This document shows, in pieces, positions 51,922 through 62,232 of a stretch of DNA of 64,000 nt (position 1 is its first letter; the number at the start of each line of letters is the position of its first letter). The translations under genes and the position numbers were made by a program. The stretch is from Ascoidea rubescens DSM 1968 (taxonomy: Eukaryota; Ascomycota; Saccharomycetes; Ascoideales; Ascoideaceae): positions 192,934 through 256,933 of the forward strand of contig NW_017962928.1 of the NCBI RefSeq assembly GCF_001661345.1. Direction: 5' to 3'. The notes beneath the pieces are model-generated. The model was not told where the DNA came from. It saw only the letters and a list, made by a program, of their open reading frames with translations, and made no database searches.

Positions 51922-54155
51922 TTATGATTCTTTTAAAAAGTTTTGGCCAAACATATTATTTGGTTTTGAAGTTCGAGAAATGTCCTTTGATTGAGATCCC
52001 AAAATATTTACCTTGTGCATTATAGAGATGGAATCAGAGCTCTGTTGTATTGAGGGTAGATTTAAGGATTTGATCGATGGCAATGTTGTAGACATCTCGG
52101 CAGTGTTTAGTCCATTTGAAGATGGGTTTTGGAATTGAGAATTTGGAAAATTTAAATCGATGCTTGGCTTGTTTTGATTAGTGTTGATTTTGTCTTCATT
52201 TGTATTAAGAGGATGTAGGTTTACAAGCGCTGTATTTAATTTATTATTGTCCATTTCATCATCCAAATTTTGATTGGGATCTAACATAGTAGTGTTTCTA
52301 TAATTTAGAGCATTTGATTGGGTATCATAAGTGGTTTCAATTGGAGAAGGTAGGTCATTATTGTTTTGGAGAGCATTGTTGCCAAACAAGAAACTTGCTT
52401 TTGTTAGTTTAGGACTTTGTAGTGGTGTCAGGGTAGGAGAATTTAAGGTGGAACGAAACCTGCTATCAATGTTAAAGCCCAAAGGAATACCATTGGGATT
52501 TGAGTTGTTTGAGTTTTGAAGGGGCTGTTGATTAAATATATTGTTTATGGAGAAGTTTTTTTCCAACAGTGTGGGCAAGCTTGAATTTGAGTAAAAGTTA
52601 GAGTTTAAAATGGAAGTGTTATTGTTATTGTTGTTATTGTTATTGTTATTGTTGTTGTTGTTGTTGTTATTATTATTATTATTATTATTATTAAGATTCG
52701 AGGATTTAAAAGGACCAAAAAAAATGCCACTATTTGCCTTTGTTATGGACTGGTTTTTATTTGAACCGTTAGAAAAGGTTCTGCTTAGAGAGAAGGAGGC
52801 AAATTCATTTAAACTATTTGAATTGTTTTGGTTGTTTGAAGGTAGAGAAGGCAAATTTGGATTCAATACGGGGGAAGTTGGAAAAGATAAAGGATTTGAA
52901 AAGGATGGGAGTAGGGAAGAATTTGTAGAGGAGAGGTTTGGTGATTTTAGTAGTTTTGAATTTTGATTGGATAGTGTTGGAGAGGCTGGTCTTGTTCTTG
53001 TGTTTGAGAATTGGAAGGAAGGTGAGGTTGGTCTTGTTGGGATTATATTTTTTGACAAGTTTGAAGATATGAGGGAATTGAAGCTATTGTTGCTATTAAT
53101 TTTTGAGAGTCTATTGTTTAGATTGATTAAGGATATAGAATTGAGGTTTGAGTTTGAGTTTAAGTTTGATGTTGGTGTTGATGTTGATGTTGAAGAAGAT
53201 TGGACTGAGTTGGCTAAATTAGCCAAGTTTGTAAGAGAGCTTATTTTTTTTGAGGAGGAAAAAGAGGAAGGGGAGGATTGCCTGGATATTTTTGATATTT
53301 TTGGGTAGTTATTTTCAAGAGAGCATTGTGAATAGAGGGGAGGAGAGCATGGTCTTGATTTCTTTTCAGATAATAAGGAGGATAGGTTTGAGTGTTTAAT
53401 GGGAGTGGGAATGGGAGTGGGAGTGTTATTTTTAAAGAGGGATCTTTTTGGAATTGGCATTATGAGGATGTCGGATTCGTCGTTGTCGTGATTTGAGAAG
53501 GTGGAGTTGTTAGATTTTGTTCTATTTATTGATTGTAGTTTGTTTGAAAATGGGATGGGTTTTGAGTTTGAGTTTGAGTTTGAGTTTGAGTTTGAGGATA
53601 GGAAGTTGTTTAAATTGTTGTTTTTGTTGATGGTATTTAAAAAGTATGAGTTTGAGTTTGAGTTTGAGTTTGAATATGAGTTTGAGGATGAGGATTGGGA
53701 TTGGGATTGGGATTGGGATTGGGATTGGGATTGGGATTGGGATGGGATTAAAGATTGAGTTGAGTTTATATAATTGGAGCCATTTGAGAAAGTTTTGTTT
53801 AGTTTATTGTTGAAGAGGATTTGATCAGAGTTGTTATCAAAGAAGTTTGATAGAGAAGGCAAAGATTTTACGTTTTTGGGATTATTAAAGGCGGTAGATA
53901 GTAGAGAAGAGGAAGAGGAAGTGGAAGTTGAAGTGAAAGTGGAAGCGGAAGAAGAGTCGAAGTTGATGAGTGGTGAAGATTTGTGGAGGAGGTTTTGATT
54001 TGGATCAGTGAGGGTGTTTAGAGAAGAGGAAGAGGATGATGAGTTGGTTTGAGAGGAGGCGGTTGAGTTGATATAGGTATAAGTTGAAGAAGATATAAAG
54101 TAGTTTTTTCCAATTTTAGATATATTTGAATCGTTATTTATGGAAAAGAGGTTTG

Positions 54156-54192
<37 letters not shown>

Positions 54193-54966
54193 GGGAGAGC
54201 AATTTGAAGTTGATGTTGAGGAGATGTTGTTGATTAGGAGTTTTTGCCTTTCCTTTTCTAGTTCTAGAGTGGCAGCGTTAGCTAGAAGGTTCATTTCGTT
54301 GGGTATTGAGTTGTTGAAGGTGATGTTGTTTTTGAAGTTTGAATGAAGAAGTAGGTTTGGAGAAGAAGAGGAGGCTAGTGATTGTGATTGTGACTGTGAT
54401 TGTGATTGTGACTGGGATAGAGAAGATTTTGGGAGTAGTTTTGTTACCTTTGAGGTGGAGGATATTATTTTGTTGTCTTTGAAAGAGATATTTTTTGATT
54501 GGATTGTTGATTTGAGGGAGATCTTTTGGGTAGATTTAGGAGTTGTTTTTTGGATTGATTTCAAGTTGTTTTTCAAGTTGTTTTTCAATTGAGATTTTGA
54601 TTTTCTAGAGTTTGGATTGTCGTGGATTCTCTTGTGTCTTGTAAGCTCGTCGCTTCTGGAGAATTTTTTAAAGCAACCTGGGTGAGTGCAGTCGTGGGGT
54701 TTCTCGCCAGTGTGGGTTCTTATATGTCGTGTTCGATGCTCTAGACGATGAAAGGCTTTGGTGCACATGGGACAGCTGTAGGGTCTGGGGGCATTTTCGT
54801 TTGAGGTTGGTTTCTTTCTCAGTTTGGCGAGGGAGCTGGAGGGCTTTTGTTTGTTTTGTTTGATTTGCTTTGTGGAAGATAGAGAGGGGGAGGTATTAGT
54901 GCTGTCTGTGGTGTTGGCAGAGGGTAGGATGCTGCCTAGGGAAGTGGAATCATTGTGATTCATCAT
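51922..54966 (-). CDS. MIG1: Glucose repressor Mig1-type C2H2 zinc finger protein
   Basis: A 1014-residue repressor of the Mig1/CreA family. Two C2H2 fingers lie at about residues 63-118: [19 protein letters not shown] and [21 protein letters not shown], joined by THTGEKP. The finger residues that read GC-rich Mig1 sites ([16 protein letters not shown]) match the family. The rest is Ser/Asn/Gln/Thr low complexity, including Gln-Ser repeats from a GATTGG microsatellite and a run of about 27 Asn. A short ordered C-terminus ([15 protein letters not shown]) may be a repression motif. The frame stays open to an ATG at 55419, but that extra part is promoter-like repeat; MMNHNDST at 54966 is the likely start. 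Mig1 versus Mig2/3 is not settled. Confidence 0.88.
53692..53745 (-). repeat. GATTGG hexanucleotide repeat in MIG1
   Basis: About nine near-perfect copies of GATTGG/GACTGG-type hexamers (plus-strand view) encode an alternating Gln-Ser run in MIG1. Similar GAGTTT hexamers, coding Asn-Ser, flank it at 53560-53600 and 53646-53685. Confidence 0.85.
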
Positions 54967-56130
54967 CCAGGAGAGGTAGGAGCAGAAACGCAGAAACGCA
55001 GAAACGCAGAAACGCAGGAAAGCAGGAAAGCAGGAAAGCAGGAAAGCAGGGTATAGTATAGAAAAGAACACACCGATGGAAGTCAAATGGACACAGGAGA
55101 AGATGGGGAAGGTGAAGATGGTGAAGATGGTGAAGATGGTGAAGAAGATGAGAGAGAAGAAGCGACGCCCACAAAAGTGGAGCGGAAGGAGTTGCGCCAC
55201 AACGCTCTCCGCAAAAGGCTGCTGTGACAAGCACGTGCGCGGCTGTGGCGTATTCTGCACACTGCGGCAGGACAACGCGGCGCGCGAGTTGGATCTGTGC
55301 CGCTGCAGGCGCACGCGCATAGCTGGGTCCGACGCCGGCACGTGCGTCCGCGGCAGTGAGTCCGCCCCTGGATTATGCTTTTGGGTTTCAGCGCTGCAGG
55401 CCGAGGCAGGCCCACGCATGGGCTTTTCGAAAGCGATAATTCTATCTTTGGGTCCTGATTGATGAAAATTTTTATATAAATGTTTGTTTCTCTCGTTCTC
55501 GTTGCTTTTATCTCTATCTCCATTTATATCTCCATCTCCAGCTCCATTTCATTCAATTCACTCCTCAACAACTCTCCCTTGACAATCCTTCTCTGTGCCC
55601 AACACTCCCAATCTCTTTTCTCCAGCTCTCGACTCGACTCAAACCGTAACCTTCATCTACAACCTTTATCTGCTTCACCACTCCACCATCCTCAACAGCA
55701 TCCTCAACAGCATCTTACCATCTCCACCACCAGAACCACCAGAACCATAATCATCTTCGCCACCACCACCGTCATCACCGCTATATCCTACTCGTGTCTC
55801 TTCTCTTTCCTCCTCCTCCTCCTCCTTCTCCTTCTTCTTCCTTCTCCTTCTTGTTCGACTCCTACATAATCTCTTGTTTCTTTTGGTCATTGTTTTTTGT
55901 TTGTTTTCTTCTTCTGCCTTTTTTTTCTTCGTTTTCTTTCTTTATTCATATATTATACTATATTATACTACATCCACTATATTATACTATACTGCCTCTT
56001 TCACTTTCCATTCCCTTCTTTTTTATCTTCTTTCTTAGCTTTTCTTAGCTTTTCTTAGCTCTTCTTTTCTTTCCTTTTCTTCCTTCCTTTCTTTCTTTCC
56101 TTCTTTTTCCACTAGGCTCTATGTCTCACA
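54967..56130. promoter_or_regulatory. Divergent MIG1-YCF1 promoter region
   Basis: A 1.16-kb divergent promoter in three blocks. Beside MIG1 (54982-55150) are tandem repeats, described separately. The middle (55180-55430) is GC-rich with CACGTG at 55232-55237 and 55339-55344. The YCF1 side (55500-56120) is strongly pyrimidine-rich on the plus strand with long CTT/CTC tracts. Open frames here are composition artefacts. Confidence 0.5.
54981..55150 (-). repeat. Tandem repeats in MIG1 leader
   Basis: Four copies of GCAGAAAC grade into four or five copies of GCAGGAAA (54982-55050), and a separate 9-bp array (GGTGAAGAT, about four copies) lies at 55110-55145. Both are in the probable 5' UTR or proximal promoter of MIG1. 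Their lack of stop codons keeps the upstream frame open. Confidence 0.8.
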
Positions 56131-59100
56131 ATGTCCTTCTCCTTCTTAAATCCCATCTCAACCGATAACCCTTCAATCATCTCAATTGACCACTTATCCA
56201 TCCTCAATCTAATTATAAACTTCCTAATCCTCCCCTTTGCCATTTCCTCTCTACTCATCCTTTTAAAATCTCACACAAACCCTAAAAATACACAAATCCA
56301 AATCCAAAACTTCTTTCACCTCTCTAACTCAAAATCTTTTTTCCTTTTGCTTCTACTCCTACTTCATCTTATACTATACTCCTCTCTATTATACTCATAC
56401 TCGTACTTTCCTTTATCCTTCTTCAACTACAACCTCCTACTCAACCTCCTCTATCTCTTCCTCATCGTTCTCCCCTTCAATTACACTGACCTAATCCTCT
56501 TCAATTCAACCTCTCCCTCACAACCATCCTCTCTTCTACTATACTACCTCTTCAACATCCCTCTCAGCTTCCTATCCTCCTTAATCCTTCTTATCTACCA
56601 CCTCAATCCTTCCTCACCATCCACCTCAATCCACATTTCCTCTTCCCAGCTTCTTATCCAATCGCTTTCCTCCATCTCCCTCTCAGCAATCTTCCTCCTC
56701 TACTTGAACATCATCTCAATCACAAACAAAAATGACTCAACCAAAACAAACTTAATCCAAAACATAACCTTCTCCTGGATGAACCCTCTAATCATAAAGG
56801 GCTACTCCCAGAAATCCCTCTCTTTATCTGACCTACCCATCCCTCCAATCGATTTCAACGCAAACGACTCAACAACCCTTCTATCAAAAAACTGGCTCTC
56901 CCAATTATCTTCACCCGAAATCGAAATCGAAATCGAAATTAAAAACAAAAACAAAAACAAAAACAAAAAAAAGCCCAAAAAAAAACACCTTCTTTTCAAA
57001 GCCATCATCAACTCCTTCGGCTTTCCCATCATCCTAGCTGCCTTCTACGAGCTATCTGAATGCTGTCTAAGCTTTCTTCTACCTCAGCTCCTAAGAATCC
57101 TAATCAACTTTTTCTCCAACACCCCCAACAACATCATTCTCCCCAACTCAATTCTCATCACTAACGGCATCATCATCGCCCTCCTCATGTTCCTCATCTC
57201 AATTCTATCCACCATCTGCTTCAACCAGTACTTTATCATCATCTTCAGCGTTGGCCTCAACTGCAAAAGCGCTTTGATGGGCCTCATCTACAAAAAAACT
57301 CTAAAATTGCACTCAAACCACTCTCTCTACTTTACAACAAGCGACATTATCAACTTCATGTCCGTCGATGTCAGCAGAATTCAACAGCTAATCCAACAGA
57401 TCCAGCTCATCATCTCATCCCCCATCAGACTCATCCTCTCCCTAATCTCCCTCTACTCCCTCCTAAACTCCTCTATTTTCTCCTCCTTACTCATCATCTC
57501 CCTCATCATCCCCATCAACACCTTCCTCTTCAAAAAAATGAAAATCCTACACAAATGCCAAATGAAATTCAAAGATAGAAGAACAAGAATCATCTCTGAA
57601 ATTCTATCCTCAATCAAAAGCATCAAGCTATACTCCTGGGAAAACCCAGTTCTAGCAAACTTAAAGGACGTTAGAAACAACCAGGAATTGAAAAACTTGC
57701 AGAAAATTGGCATCTACTCAGGATTTATCAACTTCTCCTGGTCCTGTATTCCCTTTTTCTTATCATGTTTCACCTTTGCATTGTTTGTCTTAAACAAAAA
57801 AAACCCTCCTTTAACCCCCGATATCATCTTTCCCTCCTTGACTCTTTTCAACATGCTATCCTCTCCATTGTTTCAACTCCCCGGCCTAATCACTGCCATC
57901 ATCGAAGCTTCAATCGCAATAAACAGAATCACAAACTTCTTACTAGCAGACGAACTAGATTTGCTCTTTCTCCAAAATTTATCCAAATTTAACACTCAAT
58001 CCATTACTCAATCCATTACTCAACCAATTCCTCATTCTGTCAATATCAACAACCTCTCCTTTACAAGAAATAACCTAAATTTACCCGAAAATACCCTTCT
58101 TTCATCAAACAACTTAATTCTAGATCAAGAATCAAAATTATACAACTACCCAGACTTTGCCATCAAAAACATCAGCTTTGTCGCCAAAAAGGGCGATTTT
58201 TCCTGCATTATTGGAAAAGTAGGCTCTGGAAAATCAACCTTTCTAAGATCAATTCTAGGCGAACTTTATCCCTTCCCGAACAATAATGGCATCCCCAACT
58301 TTAAAATCAATGGCTCTATCTCATATTGCTCCCAGGTTCCCTGGATTATAAACGACTCTGTCAAACAAAATATTCTATTTGGTCACAAATATGAACACGA
58401 CTATTATAAACTAACCATAGACGCTTGTGAACTAATCCAAGACTTTAAAGTCTTGCCTGATGGCGATGAAACTCAAGTGGGTGAAAAGGGCATCTCCTTA
58501 TCTGGTGGCCAAAAAGCTAGAATTGCCTTAGCAAGAGCTGTCTATGCAAGAACTGATATCTACATACTCGATGATATTTTAAGTGCTGTCGATGTCCACG
58601 TAGGCCAAAATATTACCAATAAGCTCTTTGGAAAAGATGGCTTGTTATCCGATAAAACAAAAATTTTGGCCACCAATAACGTTTCAATCCTATCTCAATC
58701 TACCTCAATTACTTTATTACATCAAGGATCAATGGTCGAACAAACTACCTACTATGATACTCTAAATAACAAAAACACAATGCTTTATGATTTTTTAATC
58801 AACAATGATGAAAATTTCTTGAAATTATCTCAATCAAATGGTGATGTTAGCGATTTAGAAAGCACAGAAACTTGTAATGATTCAAATCCATCATCCTACT
58901 CATCCTCAATTATCGATTTATCACCATACGACTCAACTACTAATTTAAATAAACAAATTCACATATCAAAATCTTCGTCAAATGATTTCATCCCAAACGT
59001 TCAAATGATTTCATGCGATGATCTTTCTACAATGAATAGTAAACTAAACTCCCTGACTGAAACTTTTAGAAGAGCAAGCGTTGTTTCTTTTAATACAGAA

Positions 59101-60942
59101 TTTACTCCTCTATTGAAAATCCAAAATAAAAAATTAAAGACAATTCAAACCTTGGAAAAAAAAAGAAAGGGAAAAGTTGATAAGAAGGTTTATTTCACAT
59201 ATGCTCGCGCTTGCTCCTTTTTGGGAATATTTTCTTTTTTAATTATGATGATCTTTACCAGTGGCACAGAATTGTGCGCAAATTATTGGCTAAAAGCTTG
59301 GTCTCAATCAAATCGAGAATTGAATAATAATTCCAATGTTTGGCAGTTTATTATGATTTACTCTTGTTTTGGGATTGGTTCAGGGTTTTTCACTCTAATC
59401 AAATGCTTCATTCTTTGGGTCTATTGCTCAACGAGAGCATCAATGTATTTACACAATTCAATGGCAACATCAATTCTCATGTCTCCAATGCAATTTTTCG
59501 AAACAACACCAGCAGGAAGAATTTTAAATCATTTTTCAAGTGATATGAATAAAATCGATGAAAGACTACCAAGGATTTTTAATGAGTTTTTTTCATCGAT
59601 TATTAGTACTATTTTCACATTATGTGTTATCAGTTATTCATTGCCTATATTCTCTATTATAATAGTTTTTTTATCAATCATTTATTTTTATTACCAAAAA
59701 TTTTACATCACATCATCAAGAGAGTTGAAAAGAATTGTTAGCACTGCTAGAAGTCCAATTTTTAGTCATTTACAAGAATCATTGAACGGAGTTGAAACCA
59801 TCAGAAGTTACAAGCAACAAGAAAGGTTTGAGTTTATTAACATCACAAATATTGAATTTTACTCTAAAGCTCAATATGTTTTTCGATCGATTTATCGTTG
59901 GCTATTATTCAGACTTCAATTTATTGGAGCTACAGTTATCTTCTCAACCACAATTCTTTCATTATTAACACTAGATAGTTCAAAACCATTAAGTGCAGGG
60001 TTATTTGGGTTGATAATGAGTTATGCTTTGCAAATTACCAATTCCCTAAACTTGATTGTCAAGACCACAGTGGAAATTGAAACAAATATTGTTTGTGTTG
60101 AAAGAGTTTTAGATTATAGTAACTTGCCATCAGAGAAAGCATATCATATTCCGGAAACTGCACCGGCACGCAATTGGCCCATAAATGGGAAAATTGAAAT
60201 TAATAATTTATCAGCCAGATACAGAGATAATCTTGGTTTGGTTCTTGATGATATTAGTCTTTCTATAAAGAGCAGACAAAAAATTGGAATTGTTGGTCGA
60301 ACTGGAGCTGGAAAAAGTACATTGGCATTAGCATTGTTTCGATTAATTGAAGCATGCGATGGGAATATTCATGTTGATGGAATAAATATTAGCAGTCTTG
60401 GATTATATGAGTTACGAAGCCGTTTGAATATTATTCCTCAAGATAGCCAAACACTAGAAGGAACAGTTCGATCAAATCTTGATCCATTAGATAAATACTG
60501 CGACGAAGAGTTGTGGAAGGCATTGAGACTATCACATTTATATGAACATATTGTGAAGATGTCAAAAGAGAATGGGATTGAAGATGGTTTACAAGTCAAA
60601 ATTTTAGAATCTGGAATTAATTTGTCAGCAGGCCAGAGACAACTAATGAGTCTTGCACGAGCATTATTAAACCAATCGAGTGTTTTAGTTCTAGATGAAG
60701 CCACGGCAGCTGTTGATCAAGAAACTGATAAAATTATTCAAGAAACCATTCGGAAGGAATTCAATAATAAAACTATTTTAACAATTGCTCATAGACTTGA
60801 AACAGTGATGGATAGCGATAAAATACTTGTCTTAGAACAAGGGAAAGTCAAAGAGTTTGATTCACCAAAAAATTTACTAAATGACAAAACGAGCGAATTT
60901 TTCAAGTTATGTCAAGAAAGTGGCTCCAAAATGCTTTCATGA
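56131..60942 (+). CDS. YCF1: Vacuolar ABCC transporter, Ycf1 type
   Basis: A 1603-residue full-length ABC transporter of the MRP/ABCC class, a vacuolar glutathione-conjugate and cadmium pump in yeast. An N-terminal TMD0 (about residues 25-195) precedes the cytosolic L0 loop and TMD1. NBD1 has Walker A GKVGSGKS at 695 and the signature ISLSGGQKARIALARA. NBD2 has Walker A GRTGAGKS at 1389, signature NLSAGQRQLMSLARA and LVLDEATAAVD. The linker contains RRAS with Ser983, matching the phosphorylated RRAS site of Ycf1, and the TMD1 segment PQLLRILINFF is also Ycf1-like. Bpt1 is the main alternative. Codon composition shifts from C-rich in the 5' half to A/T-rich in the 3' half. Only one in-frame CTG (codon 975) is present. 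Confidence 0.87.
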   Translation: MSFSFLNPISTDNPSIISIDHLSILNLIINFLILPFAISSLLILLKSHTNPKNTQIQIQNFFHLSNSKSFFLLLLLLLHLILYSSLLYSYSYFPLSFFNYNLLLNLLYLFLIVLPFNYTDLILFNSTSPSQPSSLLLYYLFNIPLSFLSSLILLIYHLNPSSPSTSIHISSSQLLIQSLSSISLSAIFLLYLNIISITNKNDSTKTNLIQNITFSWMNPLIIKGYSQKSLSLSDLPIPPIDFNANDSTTLLSKNWLSQLSSPEIEIEIEIKNKNKNKNKKKPKKKHLLFKAIINSFGFPIILAAFYELSECCLSFLLPQLLRILINFFSNTPNNIILPNSILITNGIIIALLMFLISILSTICFNQYFIIIFSVGLNCKSALMGLIYKKTLKLHSNHSLYFTTSDIINFMSVDVSRIQQLIQQIQLIISSPIRLILSLISLYSLLNSSIFSSLLIISLIIPINTFLFKKMKILHKCQMKFKDRRTRIISEILSSIKSIKLYSWENPVLANLKDVRNNQELKNLQKIGIYSGFINFSWSCIPFFLSCFTFALFVLNKKNPPLTPDIIFPSLTLFNMLSSPLFQLPGLITAIIEASIAINRITNFLLADELDLLFLQNLSKFNTQSITQSITQPIPHSVNINNLSFTRNNLNLPENTLLSSNNLILDQESKLYNYPDFAIKNISFVAKKGDFSCIIGKVGSGKSTFLRSILGELYPFPNNNGIPNFKINGSISYCSQVPWIINDSVKQNILFGHKYEHDYYKLTIDACELIQDFKVLPDGDETQVGEKGISLSGGQKARIALARAVYARTDIYILDDILSAVDVHVGQNITNKLFGKDGLLSDKTKILATNNVSILSQSTSITLLHQGSMVEQTTYYDTLNNKNTMLYDFLINNDENFLKLSQSNGDVSDLESTETCNDSNPSSYSSSIIDLSPYDSTTNLNKQIHISKSSSNDFIPNVQMISCDDLSTMNSKLNSLTETFRRASVVSFNTEFTPLLKIQNKKLKTIQTLEKKRKGKVDKKVYFTYARACSFLGIFSFLIMMIFTSGTELCANYWLKAWSQSNRELNNNSNVWQFIMIYSCFGIGSGFFTLIKCFILWVYCSTRASMYLHNSMATSILMSPMQFFETTPAGRILNHFSSDMNKIDERLPRIFNEFFSSIISTIFTLCVISYSLPIFSIIIVFLSIIYFYYQKFYITSSRELKRIVSTARSPIFSHLQESLNGVETIRSYKQQERFEFINITNIEFYSKAQYVFRSIYRWLLFRLQFIGATVIFSTTILSLLTLDSSKPLSAGLFGLIMSYALQITNSLNLIVKTTVEIETNIVCVERVLDYSNLPSEKAYHIPETAPARNWPINGKIEINNLSARYRDNLGLVLDDISLSIKSRQKIGIVGRTGAGKSTLALALFRLIEACDGNIHVDGINISSLGLYELRSRLNIIPQDSQTLEGTVRSNLDPLDKYCDEELWKALRLSHLYEHIVKMSKENGIEDGLQVKILESGINLSAGQRQLMSLARALLNQSSVLVLDEATAAVDQETDKIIQETIRKEFNNKTILTIAHRLETVMDSDKILVLEQGKVKEFDSPKNLLNDKTSEFFKLCQESGSKMLS

Positions 60943-61154
60943 AAAAATACTAATAAAAAAAATAAAATTTTTTATCTTTCAAGTTTATATTAAACAAAAT
61001 CGTCATTAATCACCTTTAAAAATATTTTATTTTTTTAACCTATATTATAACTACAATATTTATGAAGCATATGTTTATATTATATTATATTAACTTATAT
61101 TTTAGTTTATTCACTTATATTTTAAATTTTATGTTTTATTTAACAGTTACTAAT

Positions 61155-61216
61155 TTGTTTTTGTTTTTGTTTTTGTTTTTGTTTTTGTTTTTGTTTTTGT
61201 TTTTGTTTTTGTTTTT
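61155..61216 (+). repeat. GTTTTT hexanucleotide repeat
   Basis: About ten perfect tandem copies of GTTTTT in the non-coding region downstream of YCF1. It is a simple microsatellite, likely length-variable. Confidence 0.95.
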
Positions 61217-61901
61217 ATTATATTTTAGTTCTGCTATATCAAAAAAACTGTTGAATTGTACCAAATTTGGAGTTTTATTTTTGTGAACTATACATTTTGT
61301 GATCAAAATTATATTTACAAAATTATATTATTAAAATTATACTATTGAAATTATATTATTAAAATTATATTATTAAAATTATACTATTTATATCTATACT
61401 ATTTATGTTTATACTATTTCTAATTGTTTCGACTTCTACACATTTTTTTTATCACCACAGTAAATACACAATGCTAAACAATACACACCACACCGAGCCG
61501 GATCAGCAGTTTGTAAGATGACAAACCTGGACAAAGAAACTTGAAATGGTTTCAATTTTAAATAGATTTTATGAAGTCACAAGAATCTGATTAAAAAGAA
61601 AATCATTGATAATAAAAGGGTGTCCTGATATTACAAAAAGGGTTCCAAAAATTAAAAGCAAGCCATTTGGCATGAAGACAGTCCCCGGATGGCTCTGGTA
61701 AAAGGCAAGAGCCATGTACGACTAAGAGACTGATCTTCTGGCTGCTGAGAAGAAAAGGAACAGGAGGAGGAAACACAAAAGAGCCAGCGCAGACTTTTAT
61801 ACTCGAGCAAAAGTGGGTCACCCGGACGGGGAGAGGGCTCTAAGGCAAACAGGGCTCTGCATAGGGCTATAGCAAGGCAGGGCTCGAAGGGCTCCGGACC
61901 A

Positions 61902-61924
61902 GAACGTTCGAGAACGTTCTCGAA
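61902..61924 (+). promoter_or_regulatory. Heat shock element of HSP104
   Basis: Five contiguous alternating units with exact 5-bp phasing: GAA at 61902, TTC at 61907, GAA at 61912, TTC at 61917 and GAA at 61922. This is a perfect HSE able to hold more than one Hsf1 trimer. It lies about 310 bp upstream of the HSP104 ATG and is the clearest regulatory site in the window. Confidence 0.93.
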
Positions 61925-61982
61925 GGCTGGAGACTGTTCCATCGTGCTGGTTCCAGCTTCGGTGCTTTGTTGATTCGGCAAA

Positions 61983-61990
61983 TATAAATA
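61983..61990 (+). promoter_or_regulatory. TATA box of HSP104
   Basis: TATAAATA, a consensus TATA element, lies about 60 bp downstream of the heat shock element and 245 bp before the ATG. It fits a stress-inducible TATA-type promoter with a long leader. Confidence 0.75.
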
Positions 61991-62232
61991 CCTCTTCCTT
62001 TGCTTCACACTTTCTTGATCTGCTTCAGCTATACTTGCTACATTACTGTTTCATATCAATTGCTATTCAAGATTTCTCATTATCAATCAACTACTGATTT
62101 GATACAACCCCTACAATTGCTTACACTTATTCAACCTACTTATATTCACATCCTATAATCTCGTTTTTTAATATTCTTATATTTTCATATTCTCATTTTT
62201 TTGCACATTCTTAGATATCTTTCAAAATTAAG

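Larger units (their letters stand above)
60943..62232. other. YCF1 3' region and HSP104 promoter
   Basis: About 1.3 kb. The left part is extremely AT-rich with a GTTTTT array, degenerate ATTATATTATTAA repeats (61315-61395) and ATTTATGTTTA at 61401-61411, a formal match to the S. cerevisiae ARS consensus (meaning uncertain in this species). The right part is the HSP104 promoter. A 118-codon minus-strand frame at 61652-62008 spans the promoter elements and is not called. Confidence 0.5.

Noticed and set aside
61652-62008. 118-codon minus-strand ORF upstream of HSP104
   Set aside because: It covers the HSE and TATA box, so it is promoter DNA; there are no conserved features.
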